Source: Blautia_A ammoniilytica (GTDB taxonomy: Bacteria; Bacillota; Clostridia; Lachnospirales; Lachnospiraceae). Taken from it: a DNA stretch of 64,000 nt. How positions within the stretch are numbered: the stretch's first letter is position 1; each line of letters begins with the position of its first letter. Under the pieces are notes generated by a model, which saw only the letters and a program-made list of their open reading frames with translations, was not told the DNA's origin and did not search any database. Location: the NCBI RefSeq assembly GCF_025566965.1, contig NZ_JAOQJL010000002.1:62001-126000 (forward strand). The letters are read 5' to 3'. Made by a program: the position numbers and the translations under genes. Of the stretch, positions 53,597 through 63,441 are shown in pieces.

Positions 53597-54670
53597 ATGA
53601 CAAAGAAAAAAGAAACGATCATAAATGTTGCCCTGATTGCAGGACTTCTTGTGATTTTATACATTATGGAACAGCTGATGAATCCTACAGATATGATTTT
53701 TACAGTCCTGAAAAAAGGTGCTATTTACGCACTGGTTGCTGTATCCATGAACCTGTTAAACGGCTTTACAGGTCTGTTTTCCCTTGGGCAGGCAGGCTTC
53801 ATGCTTCTGGGCGCATATACATACGGGATCCTTACCATTCCGTCAGAACAAAGAGAAAGCGTTTACCAGTATTTTGATGGCGGCATCGTACAGTTTGCAG
53901 TTCCTGTGGCTATAGGCATCCTGGCTGCCGGTGTGGTAGCTGCTATTTTTGCATACCTGATCGGTCTTCCTGTACTTCGTCTGAAAAGTGATTATCTGGC
54001 AATTGCCACACTTGGTTTTGCCGAGATCATCCGTGCAGTGTTCCAGTGGGATAAGCTGGGACCACTTACCAATGGTTCCAACCTTTTGAGAAGCTATCCT
54101 ACGTTCAAAAGTGTGCTGTTCCCGTTTATTGTATCAGGGATCTGTATTGCTGTGATCGTGATGATGATCAATTCTACTTACGGAAGAGCATTTAAGGCCA
54201 TTCGTGATGATGAGATAGCAGCAGAGGCTATGGGAATCAATCTGGCCCATCATAAAAGGATCGCTTTTACAGTCAGTTCCTTTTTTGCAGGGATCTCAGG
54301 TGCCCTTCTTGCTATGTACCAGACAACCATCCAGGCTTCCATGTTCAAGTCTGCAATGACTTATGAGATCCTGCTGATCGTTGTAATCGGAGGTATTGGC
54401 TCTGTGACAGGAAGCTGTATCAGTTCTTTCCTGTTTATTACCTGCTCTGAGTGGATCCTTAGATTTCTGGATAATGATACTTATATCGGGGATTTCCATG
54501 TACCCCTTCTTCGGTCTGGTTTCCGAAAGGTTGTATTTTCTATTATCATTATGATCATTGTACTATTCTTCCGACAGGGTATCATGGGAACAAAAGAGTT
54601 TTCAGTGGCAGGGATCCGGAACTTTTTTGTGCGAAAATCCAATAAGGAAAAAGGGAGGAAACTCCAATGA
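53597..54670 (+). CDS. livM: Branched-chain amino acid ABC importer permease LivM
   Basis: A 357-residue permease with LivM hallmarks (LNGFTGLFSLGQAGFMLLGAY, LRLKSDYLAIATLGFAEIIR, GRAFKAIRDDEIAAEAMGIN, VVIGGIGSVTGS). It overlaps livG by four bases (ATGA). Confidence 0.95.
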   Translation: MTKKKETIINVALIAGLLVILYIMEQLMNPTDMIFTVLKKGAIYALVAVSMNLLNGFTGLFSLGQAGFMLLGAYTYGILTIPSEQRESVYQYFDGGIVQFAVPVAIGILAAGVVAAIFAYLIGLPVLRLKSDYLAIATLGFAEIIRAVFQWDKLGPLTNGSNLLRSYPTFKSVLFPFIVSGICIAVIVMMINSTYGRAFKAIRDDEIAAEAMGINLAHHKRIAFTVSSFFAGISGALLAMYQTTIQASMFKSAMTYEILLIVVIGGIGSVTGSCISSFLFITCSEWILRFLDNDTYIGDFHVPLLRSGFRKVVFSIIIMIIVLFFRQGIMGTKEFSVAGIRNFFVRKSNKEKGRKLQ

Positions 54671-55509
54671 GTGAACATGTGCTGAAAGTAGAAAATGCAA
54701 CGATGCAGTTTGGCGGTGTGGTTGCAGTTGATAATATGAATATTGTTGTAGATAAAGGTGAGATCGTTTCCCTGATCGGTCCTAATGGTGCAGGGAAAAC
54801 AACGGCTTTTAATGTGATCACCGGTGTTTATGCACCAACCAATGGGGCTGTATATTTTAATGGAAAGAAGATCATTGAAAATCATCCACAGGGTAAAATG
54901 AAGAAATTATACCAGGGGCAGAATGCAGGCAAATATACTCATGTGCTTGCACCTACCCCGGATAAGATCACACAGCTTGGAATTGCAAGGACCTTCCAGA
55001 ACATCCGCCTTTTTAAAAGCCAGACAGTATTTGAGAACATTCTCATTGCAAAACATTTGAGAAGAACCAGTAATCTTTTTACTGCCACTTTCCACCTGAA
55101 CGGAAAAGAAGAGCAAAAGATGCGAGAGGATGCAACTCATCTGTTGGAAATCGTAGGTTTAAAAGATGAGAGGAATGAGATGGCTACCTCTCTTCCCTAT
55201 GGAAAACAGAGAAGACTGGAAATTGCCAGGGCGCTGGCCACTAATCCAAGCCTGCTTCTTCTGGATGAGCCTGCAGCAGGTATGAACCCACAGGAAACCG
55301 ATGAATTGACGGCTTTTATTGGAGAAATCCGTGATAATTTTGGACTTACTATTTTTATGATCGAGCATCACATGGATCTGGTTATGGAGATTTCCGACAG
55401 AATTTATGTGCTTGATTTTGGAAAGCCTATTGCTGAAGGTGTTCCGGAAGAGATTCAGAATAATCAGCGGGTAATTGATGCTTACCTGGGAGGTGCAGCA
55501 GATGAGTAA
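54667..55509 (+). CDS. livG: Branched-chain amino acid ABC importer ATPase LivG
   Basis: A 280-residue ATPase. Walker A is GPNGAGKTT, the signature reads LPYGKQRR, Walker B LLLDEPAAG, with a switch His in MIEHHMDLV. The extra loop after Walker A (residues ~70-100) is typical of LivG. It overlaps livM by 4 bases and livF by 8. Confidence 0.95.
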   Translation: MSEHVLKVENATMQFGGVVAVDNMNIVVDKGEIVSLIGPNGAGKTTAFNVITGVYAPTNGAVYFNGKKIIENHPQGKMKKLYQGQNAGKYTHVLAPTPDKITQLGIARTFQNIRLFKSQTVFENILIAKHLRRTSNLFTATFHLNGKEEQKMREDATHLLEIVGLKDERNEMATSLPYGKQRRLEIARALATNPSLLLLDEPAAGMNPQETDELTAFIGEIRDNFGLTIFMIEHHMDLVMEISDRIYVLDFGKPIAEGVPEEIQNNQRVIDAYLGGAADE

Positions 55510-56218
55510 TGTACTGGAAGTAAAAGGACTGTGTGTTTCCTATGGAGGCATCCAGGCAGTAAAAGATATCAGCTTTGTAGTTCCGAAAGGTGAAGTAGTT
55601 ACACTGATCGGAGCCAACGGTGCAGGGAAAAGCTCTACACTTCGTTCCATTGTAGGTCTTGTGAAACCAACCCTTGGCAGTGTTCTTCTTAATGGAAAGG
55701 AAATCGCCGGAAAAACACCGGAAAGTATTGTATCCCAGGGGATTACCCTTGTGCCGGAAGGAAGAAGGGTTTTTGCCGACTTGACAGTGCTTGAGAACCT
55801 GAAGGTTGGAGCTTACCTAAGAAAGGACAGCCTGGATGAAGATATCCGCTGGTGTTATGACCTGTTCCCAAGACTGAAAGAAAGAAGCTGGCAGCTGGCA
55901 GGTACTCTTTCCGGAGGAGAGCAGCAGATGCTTGCTATTGCAAGGGCATTGATGAGCCGCCCGGATGTGATCATGATGGATGAGCCTTCCCTTGGACTGG
56001 CGCCTATTGTTGTACGTGGAGTGTTTGATATTATCCGTGAGATCAACCGTCAGGGTAAGACAATCCTTTTGGTGGAGCAGAATGCGAACATGGCATTAAA
56101 TGCAGCACATCATGGGTATGTTATGGAAACAGGACGGATCACGTTGTCAGGAACCGGTAAGGAACTGTCTGAGAATGATTCCGTAAAGGCTGCTTATCTT
56201 GGAAAAGCAAGAAAATAA
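55502..56218 (+). CDS. livF: Branched-chain amino acid ABC importer ATPase LivF
   Basis: A 238-residue ATPase: Walker A GANGAGKSS, signature LSGGEQQ, Walker B IMMDEPSLGL, H-loop replaced by Gln (LVEQNANMAL) as usual for LivF. The ATG at 55502, inside the end of livG, has GGGAGG upstream; the frame from 55475 has no site. It completes the Liv importer, and a GC-rich hairpin follows. Confidence 0.95.
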   Translation: MSNVLEVKGLCVSYGGIQAVKDISFVVPKGEVVTLIGANGAGKSSTLRSIVGLVKPTLGSVLLNGKEIAGKTPESIVSQGITLVPEGRRVFADLTVLENLKVGAYLRKDSLDEDIRWCYDLFPRLKERSWQLAGTLSGGEQQMLAIARALMSRPDVIMMDEPSLGLAPIVVRGVFDIIREINRQGKTILLVEQNANMALNAAHHGYVMETGRITLSGTGKELSENDSVKAAYLGKARK

Positions 56219-56230
56219 TGTTACGATAAG

Positions 56231-56256
56231 AATGCCGGGAAAATAATCCCGGCATT
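56231..56256. terminator. Hairpin after the liv operon
   Basis: AATGCCGGGA (56231-56240) pairs perfectly with TCCCGGCATT (56247-56256). It has no clear T run, so termination strength is uncertain. Confidence 0.55.
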
Positions 56257-56312
56257 AATCGTTATGAAGTGCATAAGAAATATTAAGGATGCAGCAGATA
56301 CACAGGAGCGGA

Positions 56313-57869
56313 TCACAGGATCTTTGTGGTCCACTTGCTGCAGTCCCATACCTGAGAAACAATATCCTGGTAGAATTCCGGTTCATGACAGATAAGCAGG
56401 ATACTTCCCCGATATTCAAGAAGGCTCTGTTTCAGGGCCTCTTTTGCGTCCACATCCAGATGATTGGTAGGCTCGTCAAGAAGCAGCACATTGGTTTCTT
56501 TATTGACAAGCTTGCACAGGCGGACTTTTGCCTGTTCTCCACCGCTGAGTACACGAACCTGGCTTTCAATGTGTTTGGTGGTAAGTCCGCATTTGGCCAG
56601 TGCAGAACGCACTTCATACTGGGTATAGGATGGGAATTCTGCCCAGATCTCATCAATGCAGGTGGTCTTATTGTCGCCCTTTACTTCCTGTTCAAAGTAT
56701 CCGATCTGCAGGTTGTCCCCTAATTCGCAGGAACCGGAAAGGGGCGGGATCAGACCCAGGATGCTTTTTAAAAGTGTAGTTTTACCGATTCCGTTCGCAC
56801 CGGTAAGAGCGATTTTATGCCCTCTTTCCATAGAAATGGTAAGGGGCTTGGATAAGGGTTCGTCGTATCCGATCACAAGGTCTTTAGTTTCAAAAATATA
56901 TTTACCTGGTGTGCGCCCGGCTTTAAAGTGAAATTCCGGCTTGGGCTTCTCTGCGGCAAGCTGGATAAGATCCATTTTATCTAACTTTTTCTGCCTGGAC
57001 ATGGCCATATTTCTGGTGGCCACTCTTGCTTTATTTCTGGCAACAAAATCCTTAAGCTCGCTGATTTCCTGCTGCTGTTTTCGGTAAGCAGCTTCCAGCT
57101 GGGCTTTTTTTACTTCATATACTTCCTGGAAATGGGTATAATCTCCAACATAACGGTTCAGCTCCTGATTTTCCATATGATAAACCAGATTGATCACATC
57201 ATTCAGGAAAGGAATGTCATGGGAGATCAGGATAAAAGCATTTTCATAATCCTGAAGGTAGCGCTTCAGCCAGGCAATATGCTCTACATCCAGATAGTTG
57301 GTAGGCTCGTCAAGGAGCAGGATATCCGGCTTTTCCAGAAGAAGCTTGGCAAGCAGAACCTTTGTACGCTGACCGCCGCTAAGATCCGTTACATCCCGGT
57401 CAAGGCCAAGCTCCAGAAGCCCCAGTGCCCGGGCAACTTCCTCAACCTTTGCATCTATTACGTAAAAATCATGAAGAGTCAGGGTATCCTGGATAGTACC
57501 AAGCTCTTCCATCAGGTTCTCCATTTCTTCCGGAGACGCATCCCCTAGCTGATCACAGATACTGTTCATTCGTTCTTCCATCTGGAAAAGCCAGGAAAAT
57601 GCAGATTTTAATACATCTTCAATGGTCATTCCTGCCAAAAGTACAGAGTGCTGGTCCAGATAACCGATCCGTACATTTTTGGACCATTCTATCTTACCTT
57701 CATCAGGCATCAGTTTTCCTGTAACAATATTGAAAAAAGTAGATTTGCCCTCGCCGTTAGCACCTACAAGGCCAATGTGCTCCCCTTTTAAAAGGCGGAA
57801 GGACACATCATGAAAGATGGCTCTGTCTCCAAAACCATGGGTCAAATGTTCTACGTTTAGTATACTCAT
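56313..57869 (-). CDS. ABC-F family ATPase (YfmM-like)
   Basis: A 518-residue soluble protein with two ATPase domains and no membrane part. Walker A motifs are GANGEGKST and GANGIGKTT, signatures LSGGQRTK and LSGGEQAK, and both Walker B motifs read LLLDEPTN. A charged linker joins the domains (residues ~240-320, AYRKQQQEISELKDFVARNK). ABC-F proteins act on stalled or antibiotic-bound ribosomes at the E site. Length and sequence recall Bacillus YfmM, so a housekeeping role is likelier than a resistance factor. AAAGGAG precedes the ATG. It follows rqcH on the same strand after 48 bases. Confidence 0.92.
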   Translation of the reverse strand: MSILNVEHLTHGFGDRAIFHDVSFRLLKGEHIGLVGANGEGKSTFFNIVTGKLMPDEGKIEWSKNVRIGYLDQHSVLLAGMTIEDVLKSAFSWLFQMEERMNSICDQLGDASPEEMENLMEELGTIQDTLTLHDFYVIDAKVEEVARALGLLELGLDRDVTDLSGGQRTKVLLAKLLLEKPDILLLDEPTNYLDVEHIAWLKRYLQDYENAFILISHDIPFLNDVINLVYHMENQELNRYVGDYTHFQEVYEVKKAQLEAAYRKQQQEISELKDFVARNKARVATRNMAMSRQKKLDKMDLIQLAAEKPKPEFHFKAGRTPGKYIFETKDLVIGYDEPLSKPLTISMERGHKIALTGANGIGKTTLLKSILGLIPPLSGSCELGDNLQIGYFEQEVKGDNKTTCIDEIWAEFPSYTQYEVRSALAKCGLTTKHIESQVRVLSGGEQAKVRLCKLVNKETNVLLLDEPTNHLDVDAKEALKQSLLEYRGSILLICHEPEFYQDIVSQVWDCSKWTTKIL

Positions 57870-57917
57870 AAAATGAAACTCCTTTGTATTTGAACCAATG
57901 TGCTTGTTCTAAAAGAA

Positions 57918-59663
57918 TTATGCTTCGGAAAGAGAAGAAATATCCGGAACAGCCATCAGAGAATAGTTGGTGTAATATACCACAAATCCTGGCTTTGCGC
58001 CAGCTGGTTTTTTTACATTTTTCTTTTGCAGGTAATCGATTTCTACTTTAGGGGCAGTACGGCCCTGAGAATAATAGGCGGCCAGACTGCCGGCTTCTTC
58101 AAAGGTGCGGTCCGGAAGAGTACCATCCTTTGTTTTGACTACTACGTGGGAACCTGGCATTTTCTTTGCATGGAACCACCAGTCGTTTCCGGATGCGAAT
58201 TTGAAAGTCAGTTCATCATTCTGATAATTGTTCTTTCCCACATAGATGTCATACCCGTCACTGGATATGTAATGGAAAGGTTTGGATTTTGTCTGCATTT
58301 TGGCACCTTTTTTGGAGGTATAATGCTTTTTGATATAACCAAATTCTGTCAGTTCCTCTTTAATCTGGGATAGATCACTTTCCTCGCGGGCAATATCTAA
58401 TGCATTGGAAATAGATTCCAGATGCTGGATCTCTTCCGTGGTTTCCTTGATCTGTTCTTCAAGTGCCTCCTGGGTGCGTTTCAGCTTCTGGTACCGGTCA
58501 AAATACTTTTTGGAATTTTCCTGAGGGGTAAGTTGAGGATCCAAAGGAATGGTAATTTCCTCATTGGTATAGTAATTCAAAGCTTTAAATGATTTTACAC
58601 CTTCTTCCAGACCATAACCATAGGTGTTGATCAATTCACCATATATCTTGTATTTGTCTTTTTTCTCAGTATCCTTCATCTGTTTTTGCTGAAGCATCAG
58701 CTTTTTGCGGTTGCGTTCCAAGGCTGTCTGTACGATCCTGCGAAGATCAGCAGATTTTTGACGGATTCTTGTGATCAGATCCCTGGAGGCATAGTAGGTT
58801 TCCAGCATCTGGGAAACGCTGTCAAAGGATACGTTATGGTATTCCGGCCCATATTGCTGGAAATCCAGCACTCCGTATTCCACAGGTTCATCCCCCCGGA
58901 AAATAATATTAGGGGTAAAACTGCCCTCTTTTACCTGATCCATGATCCTTGCAAAGGTATGGTAAAGATGAGTGCGTGCAGCTTCATTAAGAGACTGCAT
59001 GGAATCATTTCCGTCAATAGATGCACGGAAGCAGACTTCCTGAGCCATAACAGGACTGATCCCTGTAAGGGATGAATAAATGGCTTTGGCCGCCGGAAGT
59101 GGCTTTGGGCAGATGTCGGATATAAATTCTTCTTCTGTGATGGTAAGCGGATCCAGCTTGTCCTGGGTTTTGGGAATAAAGTATTCACGGCCTGGAAGGA
59201 CTTCGCGGACAGAACTCATATTGGAAGAAACATGTTTGATGCTGTCTAGGATCATACCCTTGTCATCGCAGAAGATCAGGTTGCTGTGTTTGCCCATAAG
59301 CTCCATGATCAGTATTTTATGGCATACATCTCCTAATTCATTTAAATGTTCCAGGTGGAACTGTACTACACGCTCCATGCCGGGCTGTGTAATATCTGTG
59401 ATCCGCGCACTGCCGATATGCTTCCGTAAAAGCATGCAGAAATTGGGAGCAGTAAGGGGGCTGATACGGTTCTTAGATGTAAAGTAAAGCAGAGGCAGGG
59501 ATGGGGAAGCGGAGAGCAGCAACCGCTTCTGGCCATCCTGGCCTCTGACTGTGATTAGCAGCTCGTCGCTTTCAGGCTGGGCGATTTTGTTGATCCTGCC
59601 GCCTTTCAGGCTGCTGTTCAGTTCTTTTACCATTGCTGCAATGGTGATGCCGTCAAATGCCAT
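57918..59663 (-). CDS. rqcH: RqcH (NFACT family) ribosome quality-control protein
   Basis: A 581-residue NFACT protein. The N-terminal NFACT-N domain begins MAFDGITIAAMVKELN, HhH and coiled-coil parts lie mid-protein (residues ~260-420), and the NFACT-R (DUF814) domain near the C-terminus reads SSDGYDIYVGKNNYQND and DWWFHAKKMPGSHVVVK. RqcH binds 50S subunits blocked by peptidyl-tRNA and adds alanine tails. Older names were fibronectin-binding protein FbpA. AAAGGAG precedes the ATG. An ABC-F gene follows on the same strand. Confidence 0.93.
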   Translation of the reverse strand: MAFDGITIAAMVKELNSSLKGGRINKIAQPESDELLITVRGQDGQKRLLLSASPSLPLLYFTSKNRISPLTAPNFCMLLRKHIGSARITDITQPGMERVVQFHLEHLNELGDVCHKILIMELMGKHSNLIFCDDKGMILDSIKHVSSNMSSVREVLPGREYFIPKTQDKLDPLTITEEEFISDICPKPLPAAKAIYSSLTGISPVMAQEVCFRASIDGNDSMQSLNEAARTHLYHTFARIMDQVKEGSFTPNIIFRGDEPVEYGVLDFQQYGPEYHNVSFDSVSQMLETYYASRDLITRIRQKSADLRRIVQTALERNRKKLMLQQKQMKDTEKKDKYKIYGELINTYGYGLEEGVKSFKALNYYTNEEITIPLDPQLTPQENSKKYFDRYQKLKRTQEALEEQIKETTEEIQHLESISNALDIAREESDLSQIKEELTEFGYIKKHYTSKKGAKMQTKSKPFHYISSDGYDIYVGKNNYQNDELTFKFASGNDWWFHAKKMPGSHVVVKTKDGTLPDRTFEEAGSLAAYYSQGRTAPKVEIDYLQKKNVKKPAGAKPGFVVYYTNYSLMAVPDISSLSEA

Positions 59664-59697
59664 ATGAAAAACTCCTTTCAGAGGGAATATACGTTAA

Positions 59698-59758
59698 AAA
59701 GTAAATGCACCTGGCAAAGCTTCCAACAGCCTTAATGCTTTGTTTGTGCACTTACTTT
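59698..59758. other. Hairpin in the rqcH/yicC divergent region
   Basis: 59698-59710 pairs with 59746-59758 (12 of 13 bp), with an inner CAAAGC/GCTTTG stem. On the minus strand it is followed by TTTTT, upstream of rqcH. A minus-strand -10 (TATACT, 59764-59759) abuts it, so part of the stem may lie before the start site. Confidence 0.4.
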
Positions 59759-59780
59759 AGTATACACGTAAAAAAAGGGT

Positions 59781-59809
59781 TTGACTAGGGTTATTGAATG
59801 AATTATAAT
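59781..59809 (+). promoter_or_regulatory. yicC-remA-gmk-rpoZ promoter
   Basis: TTGACT (59781-59786), a 17-base spacer and TATAAT (59804-59809), 34 bases before the yicC ATG. Confidence 0.65.
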
Positions 59810-59843
59810 AAATCTATATGTTCGGAGGAAGAAAAGAAAGACA

Positions 59844-60722
59844 ATGATAAAAAGCATGACTGGCTTCGGACGAGCCGAAGTTATCACGAAAGAAAGAAAA
59901 ATAACAGTTGAGTTAAAATCTGTAAACCACAGATATCTTGACCTGAGTATAAAGATGCCCAGAAAGCTTAGCTTTCTGGAGAGTACTGTGCGAAATCTTC
60001 TGAAGAAATATATTCAGAGAGGCAAGGTAGATGTATTTATTTCCTATGAAGATTATACCTTGAGCCAGGGATCACTGAAGTATAACAGAGAACTGGCAGC
60101 GGAATATCTTGGCTATCTGAAAGAAATGGCACAGGATTTTGGTCTGGACTACGACATGAAGGTGTCCGCACTTTCCAGATATCCGGATGTTTTTACTATG
60201 GAGGAGCAGTCACTGGATGAAGAGGAGTTATGGAACTGTCTTGAACAGCCTCTTATGGAGGCATGTGAGAAGTTTGTTGCAGCCAGGGAACGTGAAGGCG
60301 AGCACCTGAAGAATGATCTGGTTTTGAAGCTGCAGGGGCTGGATGAGAAGGTGACGATGGTAGAGCAGCGTTCTCCGCTTGTAGTAGATGCTTACAAAGA
60401 GAAGCTGGAGGCTAAGGTTCATGAACTTCTGGCAGATACCCAGTTTGATGATGCCAGGATCGCAGCTGAGGTTGTGATGTTTTCTGATAAGATCTGTAAT
60501 GATGAAGAGACAGTACGGCTTCACAGCCATATTGCCGGGATGAGGAAGATGCTGGAGGAGTCTGAAGGTATTGGACGTAAGCTGGATTTTATGGCACAGG
60601 AGATGAACCGGGAAGCCAATACCATTCTTTCCAAGTCCAGTGATCTTGTGATATCAGATATTGCCATTGATTTGAAAACAGAGATCGAAAAGATCCGTGA
60701 GCAGATTCAGAACATTGAGTAA
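59844..60722 (+). CDS. YicC/YloC family endoribonuclease
   Basis: A 292-residue protein starting MIKSMTGFGRAE and ending with the DUF1732 signature (RKLDFMAQEMNREANTILSKSSD). YicC/YloC proteins are recently recognised endoribonucleases. The order yicC-remA-gmk-rpoZ is conserved in Firmicutes. TCGGAGGAAG precedes the ATG. Confidence 0.92.
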   Translation: MIKSMTGFGRAEVITKERKITVELKSVNHRYLDLSIKMPRKLSFLESTVRNLLKKYIQRGKVDVFISYEDYTLSQGSLKYNRELAAEYLGYLKEMAQDFGLDYDMKVSALSRYPDVFTMEEQSLDEEELWNCLEQPLMEACEKFVAAREREGEHLKNDLVLKLQGLDEKVTMVEQRSPLVVDAYKEKLEAKVHELLADTQFDDARIAAEVVMFSDKICNDEETVRLHSHIAGMRKMLEESEGIGRKLDFMAQEMNREANTILSKSSDLVISDIAIDLKTEIEKIREQIQNIE

Positions 60723-60742
60723 AGAACCTGGAGATTTGTTTT

Positions 60743-61015
60743 ATGGCAAAATTAATTAATATTGGTTTTGGTAATGTGGTAAATTCCCAGAAGATTGTTG
60801 CAGTTGTAAGCCCGGATGCAGCACCTGTGAAGCGGATGGTGCAGAGTATCAAAGGCACCCGTTCACTGATCGATGCCACACAGGGACGAAAGACAAAAGC
60901 AGTGATCATCACATCAGATGATTACCTTGTATTGTCTGCATTACAGCCGGATACCATTGCCAGAAGATTTGCAGAAGTATATGAATATGAAAGCAGGGGA
61001 GAGAACCATGAGTAA
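60743..61015 (+). CDS. remA: RemA family regulator (DUF370)
   Basis: A 90-residue protein (KLINIGFGNVVNSQKIVAVVSPDAAPVKRM, TDSYLVLSA-like DDYLVLSALQP). In Bacillus RemA is a DNA-binding activator of matrix genes. In other Firmicutes its role is less clear. It overlaps gmk by 8 bases. Confidence 0.93.
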   Translation: MAKLINIGFGNVVNSQKIVAVVSPDAAPVKRMVQSIKGTRSLIDATQGRKTKAVIITSDDYLVLSALQPDTIARRFAEVYEYESRGENHE

Positions 61016-61628
61016 AGGGATACTTGTTGTAGTATCTGGATTTTCTGGTGCCGGGAAAGGCACTGTAATGAAACGTCTGATGGAAAAATACAACAATTAT
61101 GCATTGTCTGTTTCTGTTACCACCAGATCTCCCAGACCGGGAGAGCAAGATGGAAAAGAATATTTCTTCCGTACAAGGGAAGAATTTGAGGAGCTGATCC
61201 AAAAGGATGCCCTCATTGAATATGCCCAGTATGTAAAGAATTATTACGGGACGCCCCGTGCCTATGTAGAAGAACAGCTAAATGCAGGTAAGGATGTAAT
61301 CCTTGAGATCGAGATTCAGGGAGCCCGCAAAATCAAAGCAAAGAATCCGGAAGCATTGCTGATCTTTATTGCACCTCCATCTATGGCAGAGCTGAAAAAC
61401 CGTCTTGTTGGCAGAGGTACAGAAACACCCCAGGTGATCGAGAGCCGTCTTCACAGGGCAGCAGAAGAATCCCAGGGTGTGGAGGAATATGATTATCTTC
61501 TTTTAAATGATGAGCTGGAAATCTGTGTGGATGAGCTTCACAGGATCATCCAAAGCGAACACAGCCGGATCAGCCGGAATCTTGGTTTTATCCAGGAACT
61601 TCGTAAGGAGGCCAGTCAGCTGGGCTGA
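61008..61628 (+). CDS. gmk: Guanylate kinase
   Basis: A 206-residue kinase converting GMP to GDP. P-loop VVSGFSGAGKGTV, GMP-binding SVTTRSPRPGEQDGKEYFF and EIEIQGARKIK are present. The ATG at 61008 has AGGGGAG in front and overlaps the remA stop; the longer frame from 60918 is an overlap artefact. Confidence 0.96.
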   Translation: MSKGILVVVSGFSGAGKGTVMKRLMEKYNNYALSVSVTTRSPRPGEQDGKEYFFRTREEFEELIQKDALIEYAQYVKNYYGTPRAYVEEQLNAGKDVILEIEIQGARKIKAKNPEALLIFIAPPSMAELKNRLVGRGTETPQVIESRLHRAAEESQGVEEYDYLLLNDELEICVDELHRIIQSEHSRISRNLGFIQELRKEASQLG

Positions 61629-61760
61629 AAAGTGCATATGATAAGATAAGATCACAGACATTTACGTATTACAGGTGTGAAAGGTTTGAACCTGTCCGGA
61701 CTATGTCAGGACAGGAGAATGACTTTACAATATAAAATTATAAAAAGGAGCAGGATAGAT

Positions 61761-62099
61761 ATGATTCATCCATCTTATTCAGAATTAATCGAGGCAATCA
61801 ATACAAATAACGAAGACGACGACGAGAGCATGGTTCTGAACAGCCGTTATTCTCTGGTACTTGCTACCAGTAAGCGTGCACGCCAGCTGATCGCCGGATC
61901 CAAACCACTTGTAGAAGGAGCAGCCGGAAAGAAACCTCTGGCCATTGCTATTGATGAACTTTACAAAGGAAAAGTAAAGATCCTTCCTGGCAAGCATGAG
62001 GATGAGGAAGAAGCAGCTGCAGCAGAAGAGACAGCAACAGAGACATCAAAAGAGGAGAATACTGCTTCTGCAGAGGAGTCTTTGTCAGAAGAGGCATGA
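61761..62099 (+). CDS. rpoZ: RNA polymerase omega subunit
   Basis: A 112-residue omega subunit: MIHPSYSELIEAIN, NSRYSLVLATSKRARQLIAG and KKPLAIAIDELYKGKV are conserved. Residues ~77-112 form an acidic Glu/Ala/Thr tail seen in Lachnospiraceae. AAAAGGAG lies before the ATG at 61761; upstream in-frame codons have no support. Confidence 0.92.
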   Translation: MIHPSYSELIEAINTNNEDDDESMVLNSRYSLVLATSKRARQLIAGSKPLVEGAAGKKPLAIAIDELYKGKVKILPGKHEDEEEAAAAEETATETSKEENTASAEESLSEEA

Positions 62100-62103
62100 T
62101 TAT

Positions 62104-63441
62104 ATGAAATTATTATTTGTTTCCCTGGGATGTGACAAGAATCTGGTGGACTCAGAAGAAATGCTGGGGCTTCTTACCAGGAATGGTCATGAGATTGTTG
62201 ACGATGAGACAATGGCAGATGCTATTATTGTAAATACCTGCTGCTTTATCGGAGACGCCAAAGAGGAAAGTGTGAATACGATCCTTGAAATGGCAGAATA
62301 TAAGAAAGCCGGTTCCTGTAAAGTTTTGATCGTTACAGGATGTATGGCACAGCGCTATAAAGAAGAAATTATTCAGGAGATTCCAGAGGTAGACGCCGTT
62401 CTTGGTACTACTTCTTATGGGGAGATCCTGAAGGCAATGGAAGCCGCAAAAGCCGGAAAACATTTCCAGGAATTTAAAGACATTGACTATCTGCCGGAAG
62501 ATCTGGGCAGGCGTGTGCTTACTACAGGTGGTCATTATGGATATCTGAAGATTGCAGAAGGCTGTGATAAGCACTGCACTTACTGCATTATCCCCAAATT
62601 GCGTGGCAGGTACCGCAGTGTTCCTATGGAACGTCTTCTTAAGCAGGCTATGGATATGGCAGAACAGGGTGTGAAGGAATTGATCCTTGTAGCCCAGGAG
62701 ACTACAGTATATGGCAAGGATCTTTATGGTAAGAAATCTCTTCATATCCTTCTGAAAGAGCTTTGTAAGATTCAAGGAATCAGATGGATACGTATTCTGT
62801 ATTGCTATCCGGAAGAGATTTATGATGAGTTGATCCAGGTAATGAAAGAAGAAGAAAAGATATGTAATTATCTAGATCTTCCAATCCAGCATGCCAGCGA
62901 TCCGGTTCTGAAAAGAATGGGCCGCAGGACAACAAAAGCAGAATTGGTGGAAATCATAGAGAAGCTTCGCCAGGAGATTCCTGATATTATCCTTCGCACT
63001 ACGCTGATCACCGGTTTCCCGGGAGAAACAGAAGAAGACCATCAGGAACTGATGGATTTTGTGGATCAGATGGAATTTGACCGTCTGGGAGTTTTTACTT
63101 ACTCTCAGGAAGAAGATACACCAGCTGCTTCCATGGAGGGACAGATCCCCGAAGAATTAAAGGAAGAAAGAAAAGATCAGCTGATGGAGCTTCAGCAGGA
63201 AATATCCCTGGAAAAGGGCCGGCAGAGGGTCGGGCAGGTAGTATCTGTGATGATCGAAGGTCAGATTTCAGGAGAAAGTGCTTATATAGGCAGGACTTAT
63301 GGAGATGCGCCAAAGGTAGATGGCTATATTTTTGTGCAGACAGGAGAGCTTCTGGTAACAGGAGATTTTGTGAATGTACGGATCACCGGTGCATTGGAAT
63401 ATGACTTGATAGGAGAATTGGAAGATGAATATACCGAATAA
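62104..63441 (+). CDS. rimO: Ribosomal protein S12 methylthiotransferase
   Basis: A 445-residue radical-SAM enzyme that methylthiolates Asp of ribosomal protein S12. The N-terminal cluster domain has MKLLFVSLGCDKNLVDSE and NTCCFI and TGCMAQRY cysteines. The radical-SAM triad is CDKHCTYC, and a C-terminal TRAM domain is present. The ATG at 62104 lies 4 bases after the rpoZ stop; the ribosome site (AGAGG) is weak, so coupling to rpoZ is likely. The frame from 61996 overlaps rpoZ and is rejected. Confidence 0.94.
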   Translation: MKLLFVSLGCDKNLVDSEEMLGLLTRNGHEIVDDETMADAIIVNTCCFIGDAKEESVNTILEMAEYKKAGSCKVLIVTGCMAQRYKEEIIQEIPEVDAVLGTTSYGEILKAMEAAKAGKHFQEFKDIDYLPEDLGRRVLTTGGHYGYLKIAEGCDKHCTYCIIPKLRGRYRSVPMERLLKQAMDMAEQGVKELILVAQETTVYGKDLYGKKSLHILLKELCKIQGIRWIRILYCYPEEIYDELIQVMKEEEKICNYLDLPIQHASDPVLKRMGRRTTKAELVEIIEKLRQEIPDIILRTTLITGFPGETEEDHQELMDFVDQMEFDRLGVFTYSQEEDTPAASMEGQIPEELKEERKDQLMELQQEISLEKGRQRVGQVVSVMIEGQISGESAYIGRTYGDAPKVDGYIFVQTGELLVTGDFVNVRITGALEYDLIGELEDEYTE

